Source of the DNA: Aldrovandia affinis
Taxonomy: Eukaryota; Chordata; Actinopteri; Notacanthiformes; Halosauridae
Direction: 5' to 3'
NCBI GenBank assembly: GCA_029706075.1
Contig: JAINUG010000135.1
Location: 1,179,501 to 1,243,500, forward strand
DNA length: 64,000 nt
Shown piece by piece: positions 49,365 to 60,001 of the stretch; positions within the stretch are counted from its first letter, which is position 1; each line of letters opens with the position of its first letter. The notes below the pieces were generated by a model. The model was not told the DNA's origin, searched no databases, and worked only from the letters and a program-made list of their open reading frames with translations. A program made the translations under genes and the position numbers.

Positions 49365-49698
49365 TGCCCAGGGGTACAAACAAAAGGAAGGACGCAACAC
49401 TCTAGGCCAGCAACAGGTTCAGAATATTTTATTCTTGAGCTGTACCAGCATTACGGGGCCTGGAGAACTCTGCCTGCAGAAGTCTGCCTGGTGGTCTGTG
49501 GGTCCCCTTCTTATATTGTGTGAGTGTACACAGAATTGAGTCAAAGTTAGTACAAAGTTTGAGTGACATTGTGTTGGTCATGTGTTTGGAGTCTGATCTT
49601 CCTTGTGTTGTTTTCTTCTCCTGTGGTTAATCTTGATTGATTATTTTCTTGAAGAGTGGTCTTTTTCTGCTTCTGATGTCCCCCCTTCTTTTGCTCTG
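49365..49698 (-). mobile_element. Degenerate LTR plus polypurine tract of an ERV-like element
   Basis: Read on the minus strand, the order is: a polypurine tract AAAAGAAGGGGGGAC (49680-49694), U3, a TATA-like AATATAAG (49510-49517), then GAGTTCTCCAGG and an AATAAA polyadenylation signal (49428-49433). After that comes CTGTTGCTGGCCTAGAGTG and a U5 end near 49370. This is the layout of a 3' LTR. The purine tract shows it is not a solo LTR but the end of an element whose body has decayed. No gag, pol or env frame was found next to it. TG/CA termini and target duplication are not clear. Confidence 0.5.
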
Positions 49699-50854
49699 TC
49701 ATGACACATCAGTCATGAGTTTTATTTTTATAATAATTTCATAGTGACATTTCAATAACTGCAGTATTTCAGGAATGGTACTGGAAAACGAGTTTGTAGT
49801 TCACTCTGAGTTATCTGCACCTTAGAAATGTACCTCATTCACATCAGTGTAATGAGATACAGGGAAAGGACATTCTATTTTGTAAGCATGCTACTATTTT
49901 ATGCTTAGGTCAAACTTTTCGCAGATGGAAAAATCTCTGCAAAGGGACGGATCATTGTTATTTATCACCGGTGTCAGACAAAGTTATAGTTTTAATACGA
50001 GCCCTAAATTTAAGAAATCATCCACAGAATATAATGCAGTATTTCTTTAATGGAATGTAGCAGCACAATAAATTTATTTGTAATAATTTCCGCCATCCCA
50101 GTGAACATTTATGGTTATGCAATGGGCACGAGGGGTAATACAATTTAGAATAATGTATGTATGGAGACATATTCGTATGAGGTCAAAAAAAAAAAAAAAT
50201 AGAGTATATGAAAAATTCTATGAGGGCCAGATAAAATAATGACATGAATTTCACATTTTAGACTCACAGTTGATCTTACTCGTGAATATTCAGTCAATTG
50301 TAATTGTATGTGTACGCGATAGCCCAGCAAATGGTTTCCTGAATATTCAGTCAATTGTAATTGTATGTGGGATATGACACTAGCTATGTGTAGCTGTTCC
50401 AGTCGGTCTGTATTGGACAATGTGTCGCTCTTTTTCTCTGTATACGCGTTTAGATTCTTTTTCAAATTACAGTGTATATTTAACTGCGTTCTGAAACGTA
50501 TTTCCTTGCCATAGTTTTGAAAAGCTTTTTCCAATGTCGCAATTAAGCATTTACACAAGTCACATAATGCCATTCAATGAGACAATCAAAGTAAAAGGCC
50601 CAATTTTAGAGGCTGCTTCACATCTTCTAATTGTGCATGCATCAGTGTTGTTGTATAAAATTGGGCAGTCTTTTTATCTGTTTCCTTCTCTAAATGTATT
50701 TGCATTTGCCACATTATAAAAAATAAAAAGACAAGGGTCTCTACCTTCTACCTGCTTCTCTACCAGCAAGAAGACAATATGCATTAGACTTTTTTTCATT
50801 ATTTTCTTTATCCTCATATCCTTTTTTATGTAGTATATACAGTATATATACATA
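49699..50854. other. Non-coding with a 30-bp duplication
   Basis: Probably includes decayed internal sequence of the LTR element near 49700-49750. An A-run lies at 50187-50200. A perfect 30-bp direct repeat is at 50283/50340 (separate entry). No gene. Confidence 0.45.
50283..50369. repeat. Perfect 30-bp direct repeat, 57-bp period
   Basis: The 30 bases starting TGAATATTCAGTCAATTG occur at 50283-50312 and again at 50340-50369 with no mismatch. The 27-bp spacer is unrelated. Confidence 0.95.
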
Positions 50855-51030
50855 CAGTTGGTATAAAAAGTATTCATCCCCTTTTGCATTTTTCACATTT
50901 TATTTTTTTACTCAATGGAATCAAAATGGACTCCATTTTTTTGCCACTGATCTAAACAAAATACTCTATAACACTACTGATACTAATACTCTATAATGTC
51001 AGATAAAAAAATAAAATAAATAAAGCTACA
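50855..51030 (+). mobile_element. Tc1-like transposon end, third family (second copy)
   Basis: It starts next to TA with CAGTTGGTATAAAAAGTATT and continues TTTTTCACATTTTATTTTTT, GCCACTGATCTAAACAAAAT and ACTCTATAATGTCA. This parallels 42703-42840 base by base. A small internal duplication of the TACTCTATAA segment (50963-50998) is present. It stops where the CR1-like LINE begins. Confidence 0.75.
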
Positions 51031-51059
51031 AAGGAGGTGTGTTTTGACTTGAACTAGCC

Positions 51060-51950
51060 CTGTGATATTATATATTTGGACTTTCAAAAAACATTTCACA
51101 AGGTACCACATGAAAGGCTCAGTAGGAATTACAGCTGTTGTGTCAGAGTCGGCTTATAATTGGCTGAAGGGCAAATACAAAGAGTAACAGTAGGTGAGGT
51201 CATACCTGACCCAGGTGCTGTGAGCAGTGGAGTCCTGCAGGGATCGGTGCTGGGACCTTTGCTCTTCCTTATTTACATAAATGATATAGATAGGGATGTT
51301 AGTAGCAAAATAGTTACATTTGCAGATGATACAAAACTTGGTGGTTTCGCAAACAGTTTGGAATCGACTAAGATAATCCAATGTGATTTAAACAAAATAC
51401 AAGAATTGGCAAAAACATGGCAGATGATATTTAATGTAAAGTTATGCATATGGGAAATACAAATATAAGACTGGGGCATTTTATGGGAGGAGAAAAATTA
51501 GTAGGTGTTATTAAATATATTAATGTTATTTAATGCCTTTGTCAGACCACACTTACAGTACTGTGTGCAGTTCTGGGCACCACACTACAAGAAAGATATT
51601 GAAGCTCTTGAAAAAGTTAAAAAAAGGCAACTAAATTTGTATCTGGTATAAAAGTTAAAACTTCAGGGGGGATTTGATTGAGGTTTTTCAATTCCTAAAA
51701 GGGATTAACCAAGTGAACTATCAACTATTTTTTAAGATAAGTTCGGTTTGGAGAACAAGACAGTACAGGTGGAAATTAGCACGGTTATTAGGATTTTTTT
51801 TTTTTTTTTTTTTGAGTTGTCAATGCCTGGAACAGCTTGCCAGGTCGGGTAGTAGAGGCAGAAACACTTGGGCTATTCAAATCCAGGCTAGGTGCAGTAC
51901 TGGATACTCTTTAGAATAAGACATGACAAGCCTAGTGCTGAACACTTCTA
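51060..51950 (+). mobile_element. CR1-like LINE fragment (reverse transcriptase)
   Basis: A degenerate ORF2 segment. The frame shows YLDFQKTFHKVPHERL near 51065-51120, SGVLQGSVLGPLLFLIYIND at 51225-51285, and the catalytic FADD (codons 51319-51330) followed by TKLGG. Then come LAKTWQMIFNVKLC and, after a deletion and frame change, [20 protein letters not shown] (51540-51600) and DLIEVFQFLKGIN (51670-51712). These are the palm and thumb blocks of CR1-clade reverse transcriptases. A long T-run (51796-51813) interrupts the 3' part. Stops and deletions make it inactive. The N-terminal endonuclease is absent, as in 5'-truncated copies. Confidence 0.85.
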
Positions 51951-51955
51951 GGATG

Positions 51956-52035
51956 TGTGTTCTTATATCCTGAGAATGCACAGCTTTAAGTGCTTTATTC
52001 TGCTTGTGCTTGTGATACAAAAGTGTTAAAAATCT
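51956..52035 (+). repeat. Unnamed interspersed repeat, copy 2
   Basis: CCTGAGAATGCACAGCTTTA and the following TTTATT...GATACAAAAGTG segment match 32939-33020. It may be the 3' UTR of the CR1-like element just upstream or a separate short repeat. Confidence 0.5.
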
Positions 52036-53991
52036 ATCCATTACCAAGTAAAAATTATCATATTTTCACATGTGTAAATACACCAAGAAATATAATTCCT
52101 CATTTGGTCAGGTCCAGGAAGAGATGAAGCGGTCATTACTTGAACGGTAGATGGCAGCAATGGGCCAAAAAGACCAGCAGTTAAAACAAAGTGACACATA
52201 TCCTTGCTGTCAAGAACACAGACTTATAGCAGACAGTTAGCTGAGTAAGCTAAAAGTTAGCTAGCTAATATTACACCTAACTTCACAAGCTTATAATGTT
52301 AAACTAGCTAAGTACAGTGCGTTATCGTAGTGATGCTAATAGCTAATCAACTTGGCTCGATTAGTTCCCTAATGATACATAACACAACTCATTGTATCAT
52401 ATCTGAACAAGTTGGGAGGAGTGCTAACTAGCTAGCTTGTGAATTTTTCTAGCACTTGCTATGTATTTATTACATAGATTGGCTAATACAATACAAAACA
52501 TCTGGCTAGCTAGCTTGCTGACTAACTTAGCTAGCCATCCCTAGCTAAACATAATTTCATGGTTTCAAATACCGTGTAAATTGGTGTAAATTGGTGTAAG
52601 TTTGCTGTAAAGGCAGGAGTTAGAAGCTGGATGGCTGACTAGCAAGATATATTTCTAAATTAGAAAGTTAGATATTTCTGGGTAAATTAATTCCACAAAG
52701 TTGTTGCCATCTGTGATCAAGGCAAACAAGTCCTGTTGATTTAGCAAACTCCTACAGGCTTTCTGATTGATGGTCTGGACATTCATTTCCGTAACTTGAC
52801 AGATCTGCAGATGAGCTGCCATGGCCGTTTTCCGAATCCTGATCTTACAAATGAGAAGTACTGGCGGTGAAGTAACATTGATCCTTGTTTATGCAGCCTT
52901 GGTGTTTGGGAAAATTTATATGGAACATATTTTAGAAGTTAGAAGGATGTACCGTGTGTATAAATTATATATATGGTTATCATTCATTTCAGAACCGAAA
53001 TGGACTAGATCATTGAATCATAACATTTGAGAAGCAAAGTATATATTTCAGGTCATTACTGATTAGTATGTGGGACAGTGATCTGGGATGGCATTTACAG
53101 AGTTCAGCAGCACCATTTTGAGAGCAAACAGTGGTTCAGTCATGCAACTGTGTCCGGTGAATGTCAAAGGAACTGAAAAAGACACTGAGTTGAACTGAAT
53201 AATAATTCCATACAGTTGGTACTGATACTAGTATTTGCATAACTGCAAAAAGCATATACTGTATGTTTATAATAAATACGTTCCCACACGCTTTGTTTTC
53301 TTACGAATAAGCATTATTTTATTTGATAAAATCTGTAACATAAACAGCAGCCAGTGTGTATTCAACATAATAACAGTGATTCTCACAAGTAACTGTGGGC
53401 CAGAGATATTTATCACTTCATGGTGACATGCATTGATGTTATGCAAACAATGTCTCTCATGGGGTAGTTAATTGCGCAGTTGAGAATGTGACCCAGGACA
53501 GCATAACAGGGAAGGTTACAAAAAAAGGGAAGGCAAGTTATTTATAGCACTGCAACAATGGGATTATAAGCTATGTAATGATGCAAAAATGGTAGTTATA
53601 CTTCAGACCTTCACATGGGTATGACCTGGGCCAGATGCCGAAGCACAGAGTGCCAGGTGTTCAAGCTAATTTAACATTTACCAAGGTCCTGCCCTATTCC
53701 TTAGCCACTAGGGCTATACTGTTCACATATTTACAGCCCTCTCATTTATTACAGCAATGTTCAGTGAAGAATGTATTAAGAACATAAAGGATTTTATGCT
53801 TTGTAACAATATAACTGTGATGGGGGGTCACAAGGGGTTTTTAAACAGAAAGTAGGAGTAAGGTGACTTACTCTCAGGAGGTGGGTTGAACAAAAGTATG
53901 GTGACGTGGAATGGAATTCTGTCTGTGGGTCTGCCGTCCAGCAGGGCGACACACAATAGGCCAGACCATCACTCACGAGGCAGGGTTTCAG
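52036..53991. other. Non-coding; TTAGCTAGC-rich tract
   Basis: From 52230 to 52560, TTAGCTAG/GCTAGCTAG motifs recur many times. This low-complexity pattern is frequent in fish intergenic DNA. The remainder is AT-rich and unique. A flank at 53820-53990 may be an older repeat, as it surrounds the MITE insertion. Confidence 0.45.
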
Positions 53992-54160
53992 CAGTGATGG
54001 GTGAACAAGGTATCGTGACACCAAAAATGGGTGGAGCTACCATATTCTACCAGTAACTCACTGATTTGAACCAATAATTGTGATTTGTTGTGAATTTGTT
54101 GTTGTTGTGACTGATTGGTTCAAACAAGTCAGTGATTGACATCTCGTTCGCCCATCACTA
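53992..54160. mobile_element. hAT-type MITE with intact 8-bp target duplication
   Basis: 169 bp bounded by inverted ends CAGTGATGGGTGAAC (53992-54006) and GTTCGCCCATCACTA (54146-54160), 13 of 15 bases complementary. Both sides carry the identical 8-bp direct repeat GGTTTCAG (53984-53991 and 54161-54168), the hallmark of hAT transposition. Inner segments (CACTGATTTGAACCAAT and ATTGGTTCAAACAAGTCAGTG) are also inverted, so the whole can fold back. Non-coding, and it depends on a transposase from elsewhere. Confidence 0.9.
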
Positions 54161-54384
54161 GGTTTCAGCTGGTAGGATTTTCCCCCTGCTTGTCATGGAA
54201 TAGTGACTCATCTGGCCAATCAGACACCTGCAGTCTGTCACGCAGGGGCATAATGAAAGATGGCAATTAAAAAGAGTTTTTTCAAAAAGGTGACAGATAA
54301 GGAAAAAAAAGTCTGTATTCACTCTTTCAAAATAAAAGTCAATGCTGCCGAGACGATGAATTGTCTATAAAATTGAAAGCCGAA

Positions 54385-54387
<3 letters not shown>

Positions 54388-54423
<36 letters not shown>
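54388..54423. repeat. (GAT)12 microsatellite
   Basis: Twelve uninterrupted GAT units (36 bp). Confidence 0.97.
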
Positions 54424-56084
54424 CTCAAAGCAATCATGATATTTTAACTGCACTGGGATACAGTATCTGTACACTTCATTTCAGTTTCCTGCCTCACAAA
54501 TTAAAATACTGAAATGCAGAAGAAATGTTCCACACTGTGATGTGCAACTGCCCCCCCTCTTGTAGTCCATGACAATTCAATTAGAACTGATCCAGCCTTC
54601 TTCTTTCTCATTCTCTCTACCATGCTTTGAGGAAACATGTTTGGTACATTCTGCACTGGATTTAACAGACGAGCAGAGAGCACACGGCTCTATGCTCACT
54701 GTAACCGGCACATCTGTCGGAGATGATATTTGCAGAGCGGCAACGGAGATGATGCAACAAACAGAAATATCGAGAAGCCGCCCGCCCCTCTGATTAATTA
54801 ACCGGCGAAGATGAGAGTGCGATGGGATAAAGGTGTGCTATTCCCGGCTCCACATTTGATCTGCGTCTCTCCCCAATCAGAGAGATCCCTGTGACACGTA
54901 GTCAATTATCTCGCGGACCGCACGGCTGTACGCCGTATCTGGCACAGGCTCGTAAACGCGTGTTAGTAGGTCAGGCCGGCGAATAAATGACAGGAGGTTA
55001 CTTTCATGAACAACAGTTACTGGGTGACAAGGAGAGAACATGAACAAACACATTCATCTTGCACTGACACATATGGGTTAATTTTCTTAAAAGTGTGTTA
55101 ATTATTCTGACTTGATGCATGTCAACCCATTTTTTATTCATATTTTACCAAAGCGGTGCTTTGTTTTGTCTCGTTCATGTATAAAGCAAGAGGTGAGCCA
55201 TGACCAGCGTAACTTAATGAGACGGAGCGGACCTTTGCGTGAACCCTAATATGCTGTTATTAATTGAAATATTAAATGGAAACGACCTGAATACGCGAGA
55301 GCGGCTAAGCGGCTTAAGATGAATAAAACATTCCAAGCAAGGCCAGGCTCGAAAATGTGAAGGTCTTGAAAGAGAGGGGTGTAGTAGTCTGTAAATATTC
55401 CATTTAATATAAGAATATTAGCCATGCAAACATTGCATTGATAAAAAGTGCTCACGTGCGAAATTAACATCCGGCAAGCACCAAATCCAAGTAAAATTTC
55501 CTTTTGGCCGGTAAATCACCCAGGTTCATCCGCCAATCTGGCGGGTGGGTTTTCAGCAGCCAAATTCCAAGTGTCACCAAAGATTATTAGCTCTACTCTT
55601 CCCGCTGCTATGACAAGAATACCAGACATCTATTCGGTAATTCTTTCCTCTGCCGCACCATATCTGCGCGAATGTCAATATGCAATTACGTCATTCGTTG
55701 TCAAGGAAATGCATGGAACTTCCTTATAAAAATGTGGCGCCTTGGAGTTTGACAGCTGAACACACAAATTGCTAACGTTACTTTGTTTGTCTATCCTGTC
55801 ACTTAAATATTATAGCTAATGTTCGCAACATTGTAGCTGGTCCAATCCTCAGGGCATTGGCAGTTGATAATAATGTTAAATAAGTTCATGTTATAGCTAC
55901 TAGCTAATGCTAAAACTGCATAATGCTAGCAAACAAACTTACCCCAGGTTTTTTTTGTCTGCCCCTTGCTCCAGATGACAAACGTTATCTAGAAATGTTT
56001 TGTCCATTCTGTGCTTTGGAAACTGTACGATTTTGTACTAATAAATGGCAGTGGAAAACAAAAATGTGCAGATGCAACACCGAA

Positions 56085-56133
56085 CTGTACTATGAAGTAC
56101 AGTACGTGACAGTGTACTATGAAGTACAGTACG
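56085..56133. repeat. Duplicated near-palindrome
   Basis: TGTACTATGAAGTACAGTACG occurs twice, 6 bp apart. Each copy contains TGTACTATGAAGTACA, an almost perfect palindrome, so the segment could form tandem hairpins. Confidence 0.85.
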
Positions 56134-56384
56134 ACTTATGTCGTTACATTTTCCAGAAACAGATACAGGTGTCCACACTTTAAGCCATTAGGACTGCACT
56201 AATTTTGCCTGCCAGTTTATAATTAAACTAAAACATGTAACCTCTTTCTAAAGGAATAATTTGTTATATTGCACAATTACATAATTAGTTTGTCTGAATG
56301 ATTAAAAGTGAAAAGGTTTGGAATGTGAATATGGGACATTTATTCTTCATGGCATTCATAGATATTTCTGCCACAATGTGGCTT

Positions 56385-56600
56385 TAGGACAGGGATGTCA
56401 AACTCATCCCATCGAGGGCTGAGTGTATGCGGTTTTTTTTTGTTTCTTAGAACGTGATCAAGCACTAGGTTTGTTGTCAGGCTGTCTCAGACCGCTTTTA
56501 ACAAGCCGTACCATACCCAAAAGACAATGGAAATTCTGGCTTGGGTATGGTTTGGTTCAGTTCTGTTGTGGAAAATCTGTATTACTGGGAGTAGGATGAA
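56385..56600. mobile_element. Fish interspersed repeat fragment (unclassified)
   Basis: AGGGATGTCAAACTCATCCC, then GAGGGCTGAGTGTATGCGG, resembles the start of a common fish dispersed repeat. Further on, CCGTACCATACCCAA (56507-56521) faces TTGGGTATGGTTTGG (56541-56555) as a short inverted pair. Class not determined. Confidence 0.4.
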
Positions 56601-58942
56601 ATTACCACTATGTAGGGTGAGACCAGTGACCTTAAGTGACTTTAAATGGGGAAAAACTGTCAAACTGTTAACTATGTTGTGTTATGTTATATTGTTTTAC
56701 TACATCCGTTGATGAGCATGTTCCCCTTTCACCAACGTATGCAATGTTTCTAGTGCACTGTTCATGGAATGTAGTGAAAAACGTACCAGAATGAGGATCA
56801 ATCACCATTTGTGATAGCTTGGCATAATTGTAAAGAACAAAATACATAAAATTATTTTGGCTGGTAAAAAATCTGCCTGGCTGGTAACTTATTTCATACA
56901 CCAGACTCATTGGCTGGTGAGCCAAAATGTTAATTTCATTTCAATTCATATGATTCCAGCGTGCAGTGATCCACGAGGCAAGTAACTGGCAAGCAAAATG
57001 ATAAAACAATGAACTGTTGTCGTGAAAAATGTGGCAAATTGTAAAAAATAATAAAACACTTCTGAATGGAGAGAGCAGAATTTCATGCATGGGTTTATCA
57101 TGCTAGTGATGCAATAGTCAAACCAAGGCACTAATGTTCTTCTGCTCATTTTCATTGCTTTTGTCTCCCAAGAGGGGAAACTATACATTCTTGCATTAAT
57201 ATTAATTCTGAATATATGTGCATTTACATGTAAACATCTTACACAGATATTTATTCCACATGCTCAGTAACCCTACATGTGAGTATGGCCTACATGTAAA
57301 CGTGATCAACGAGACTTGGCCTCAATCGAAGGCTGATTCACAGTAAACAGGTGTTGCTGCTCCACGTTACAGTCATATGCAGCGTGCAATCGCACGCGCC
57401 ACTCTATATTTATCGAATAACCCTCGGCTAACACCCAACAGGTATCAGATTAACGCCTCGTCCTCATTATATTACCAGTGCCCGCTACATCATTTGAATA
57501 ATAGTGGGCAGAAGTGCTCTGTGCTGCCAAACAACCAACGCTGCAATATAGATGAGTGCTCGCCTCTCCAATGTAAATGCTTTTGTGTTAGTCAGGTCCG
57601 CCTCTCCAGCGTAAATGAATTGTGTTAGTCAGGTGCATGGCAGCGGTTTCTCTGTTCAATAAAACATGGGGCGTAAAATAAAACGTGCAATAAAAGAAAA
57701 GAAAAGAAAAAAAAAAGGTGAGCGCTCGGTTTCCCCAACTTCCAAATGTGATACAATCTGCTTCCGCGGTCACAGATACGCTGATGATTAAGTATGAACC
57801 ATTATTGCTTTAATGGCCTTGTCTTGTGCCACGGCAGCACCTTCAATTACACCGCAGAAGTCTCCGGGAATTTAAGTCGGAGGTGTCATGCTAATTAAAT
57901 TATTCCCCCCAAAGCAGAGGACAGCAGGGAGGCAATAGTAAAAAATATATATATACAGTTTCATTGTGTTGCCTGCAAACTTAGCAGTCAGCAAAACGGA
58001 GGTGAAATATACCTCCACCCCCAGACTTGATTTGCAACAGAAAAACACCAGTTGTACTCCTTCTGGTGGAGGCAGCAAATTGTATGCTCCCTAACAACAA
58101 GTTGCCAAGATGAATGCCATTGCCTTTCAAGTTGCCTTGCACCGAGAGTGACAGCAATCAAGCCAATTCAACATTTAATACTGCACACAGCGAACGACTC
58201 AAATTAAGGCCTCATGTGCATAATCTGCGTGAATGTAAAGATTGGTGTAGCGAATTGGTGTGTGGATTTACCAGCATCATGGGATATTCAGTATACATAA
58301 TTGGTAATGATTTTCAGACATACGTGAGATGTTTTGAATTTTCTCTGAGGTAATACCTCCACCTCCTTCTTTGTGTTCCTGGAATCTGCGAGGAATGTAC
58401 AGAACGCATGCATAAATATGTCTATAAATCTTTCATAAATTACAAAGGATAAAAATGTATTTATTTGCTATTTGTAGACACTTTATGAGACAATTACTGT
58501 TTATGCACATTTAGAATGAAGGAAATGACAACTCTGTATGGCACTCTATATTCTGTATAATGACAACTCAATCAAATAATTTACAGCATAGAATCACACA
58601 GGTGCATGAGTGGAAAAAAACATAACAATAGAAAATATAAATATTCAGCTCAGCTACAGCTCGCATAATCTCAACCATGTTACATAATTCACAAGTAAAT
58701 TAAGTCAAATGATGAGAAATAATAGACTAGACATAGAAGATTACTATGCCTATAGTCTGTTTTCAATCATACGTGTCCTTAACTTTAACTCAGTTCAGTG
58801 ATCACCAAAATTAACTGACCAAACAATGCTTGTATTTATTTGTGAATCAAAGTTAAGATACAAATGTTAATTTAATCTAGGCTAACAGCATGCTTAGCTT
58901 AAATGTTGCAACAAAAAATACAATTCTGTCATGTAAAATGAA
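56601..58942. other. Non-coding; no gene seen
   Basis: AT-rich, largely unique. An A-rich GAAAA tract lies at 57695-57716 and a TATATATA run at 57940-57956. Nothing recognised. Confidence 0.5.
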
Positions 58943-59122
58943 CATACATTTACATTTTACATTTAGCAGATGCTCTTATCCAGAGTGCTTACACAGTTGA
59001 CATTTCTTTACATACAATCCATTTATACAGCTGGATATTTTACTGAAGCAATTCAGGTTAAGTACCTGCAACCTCTGAGTTACAAGTCCAGCTCCCTAAC
59101 CATTACACGACACTGTGCCTTC
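58943..59122 (-). mobile_element. tRNA-derived SINE (UnaSINE1-like), complete layout
   Basis: On the minus strand: tRNA-like head GGCACAGTGTCGTGTAATGG with GTTAGGGAGCTGGACTTG, then AGAGGTTGCAGGTACTTAAC. The body is TTCAGTAAAATATCCAGCTG. The 3' tail is CTCTGGATAAGAGCATCTGC, then TAAATGTAAAATGTAAATGT. The B-box region is shortened, as the usual 40-50 bases between GTTGCAGGT and the next block are missing. Same family as 10915-11082. Confidence 0.8.
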
Positions 59123-59242
59123 ACATGCCGCTTTAAGAAACTGGAGGGCAGGGCAAGATATGTTTGTTGGAGGTTGCAGGCCTTCTTTTATTGAGGAATG
59201 AGGAGTAAGCGAGCTAACTGGTACATGCTTATTGGATGTTTG

Positions 59243-59990
59243 TTTTCTTTTTTTATAAATTTGTTTCAGATTTTCCCATTTTTCTCCCAATTTAGTAGCC
59301 AATTATACCCTCTATTTATTTAGATCTGCCCTCCTCACACGAACTCGCCGCTCGTCTCTACGAGGCAAGGCTAACCCCTGTCTGTTGCCTGCCTACTGTT
59401 GTCCCATGCATGCTTATGCGCTCTTGCTGCTGCTGTTTGTTTTGCCTGTCTGTCTTAATGCCTGTCCTGTGTATGCTACTCTTGTTCTGTTGCTGTTCTT
59501 TGCTTTTTTATTATTTGCCTAATCTGTTTGTAAGTAGAGTAGTTGGAAATGTTTGGATGTGTGCTGCTGTCTTTTAACTTAACTTTTAACATTCCCTTTT
59601 AGCCCCTTTCCCCTTCCCTCAAGAGGCTTTGCCTTTTGCCAGGCCGCCATTGTAAATAAGAATTTGTTCTTAACGGCTTGCCTGGTTAAATAAAGGTTAA
59701 ATTAAAAAATAAAAATAAAAAGGCAAGCTAATTCTCAGAGGGCAGCAAACTCTGCTTCCTTCGAGACGGAATTCGCTCACCCACATTCTGGAGTCACCCT
59801 TACGTGCTTCTCGGCGAATTCCTGCCGGCTCACCCTCCCCCCTCCCCCTGGGGCAGACAGCCAAATGCCGCCCCCAATTGGGGCTCCCTACCAGGGTTGG
59901 TCTGGCACAGTCAGGTTTCGAACCACAACCGTGACGGGCAGCTCACACTCGTACAGAACCAGCCAGTTCCATGCTATTGGAGGCCCCAGA
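59243..59990 (-). mobile_element. tRNA-SINE interrupted by a LINE
   Basis: The two SINE halves lie at 59243-59374 and 59721-59990. On the minus strand the head side has GGTTCGAAACC (59914-59924, B box), CTGTGCCAGACC, GGGGGCGGCATTTGG and GGGTGAGCCGGC. The 3' side has GAGGAGGGCAGATCTAAATA, then a TTGGGAGAAAAATGGGAAAA tail. It is the same family as 23956-24212 and 35188-35445. The split is caused by the LINE fragment at 59375-59720. Confidence 0.8.
59375..59720 (+). mobile_element. LINE 3' UTR insertion inside the SINE
   Basis: The 3' end reads CCATTGTAAATAAGAATTTG, TTCTTAACGGCTTGCCTGG, TTAAATAAAGGTTAAATT, then an A-rich tail. This is a frequent LINE 3' end in fish. It is flanked by the near-identical repeats AGGCAAGGCTAA (59363-59374) and AGGCAAGCTAA (59721-59731). 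The uninterrupted copy at 35295 has this sequence once, so it is the target-site duplication. No coding part is left, which is typical of a 5'-truncated insertion. Confidence 0.8.
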
Positions 59991-60001
59991 TGATGTTTTT
60001 G

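Larger units (their letters stand above)
54169..56384. other. Non-coding; GAT repeat and candidate regulatory blocks
   Basis: Contains the GAT microsatellite (54388-54423). GC-balanced, repeat-free blocks lie at 54560-54990 and 55440-55740, with scattered CpGs and ATTA cores, and are candidate regulatory DNA by composition only. A duplicated near-palindrome is at 56085-56133. No coding gene seen. Confidence 0.4.

Noticed and set aside
52230-52560. TTAGCTAGC-rich tract as a satellite array
   Set aside because: Motifs are irregularly spaced with no fixed unit, so it is low-complexity sequence rather than a tandem array.
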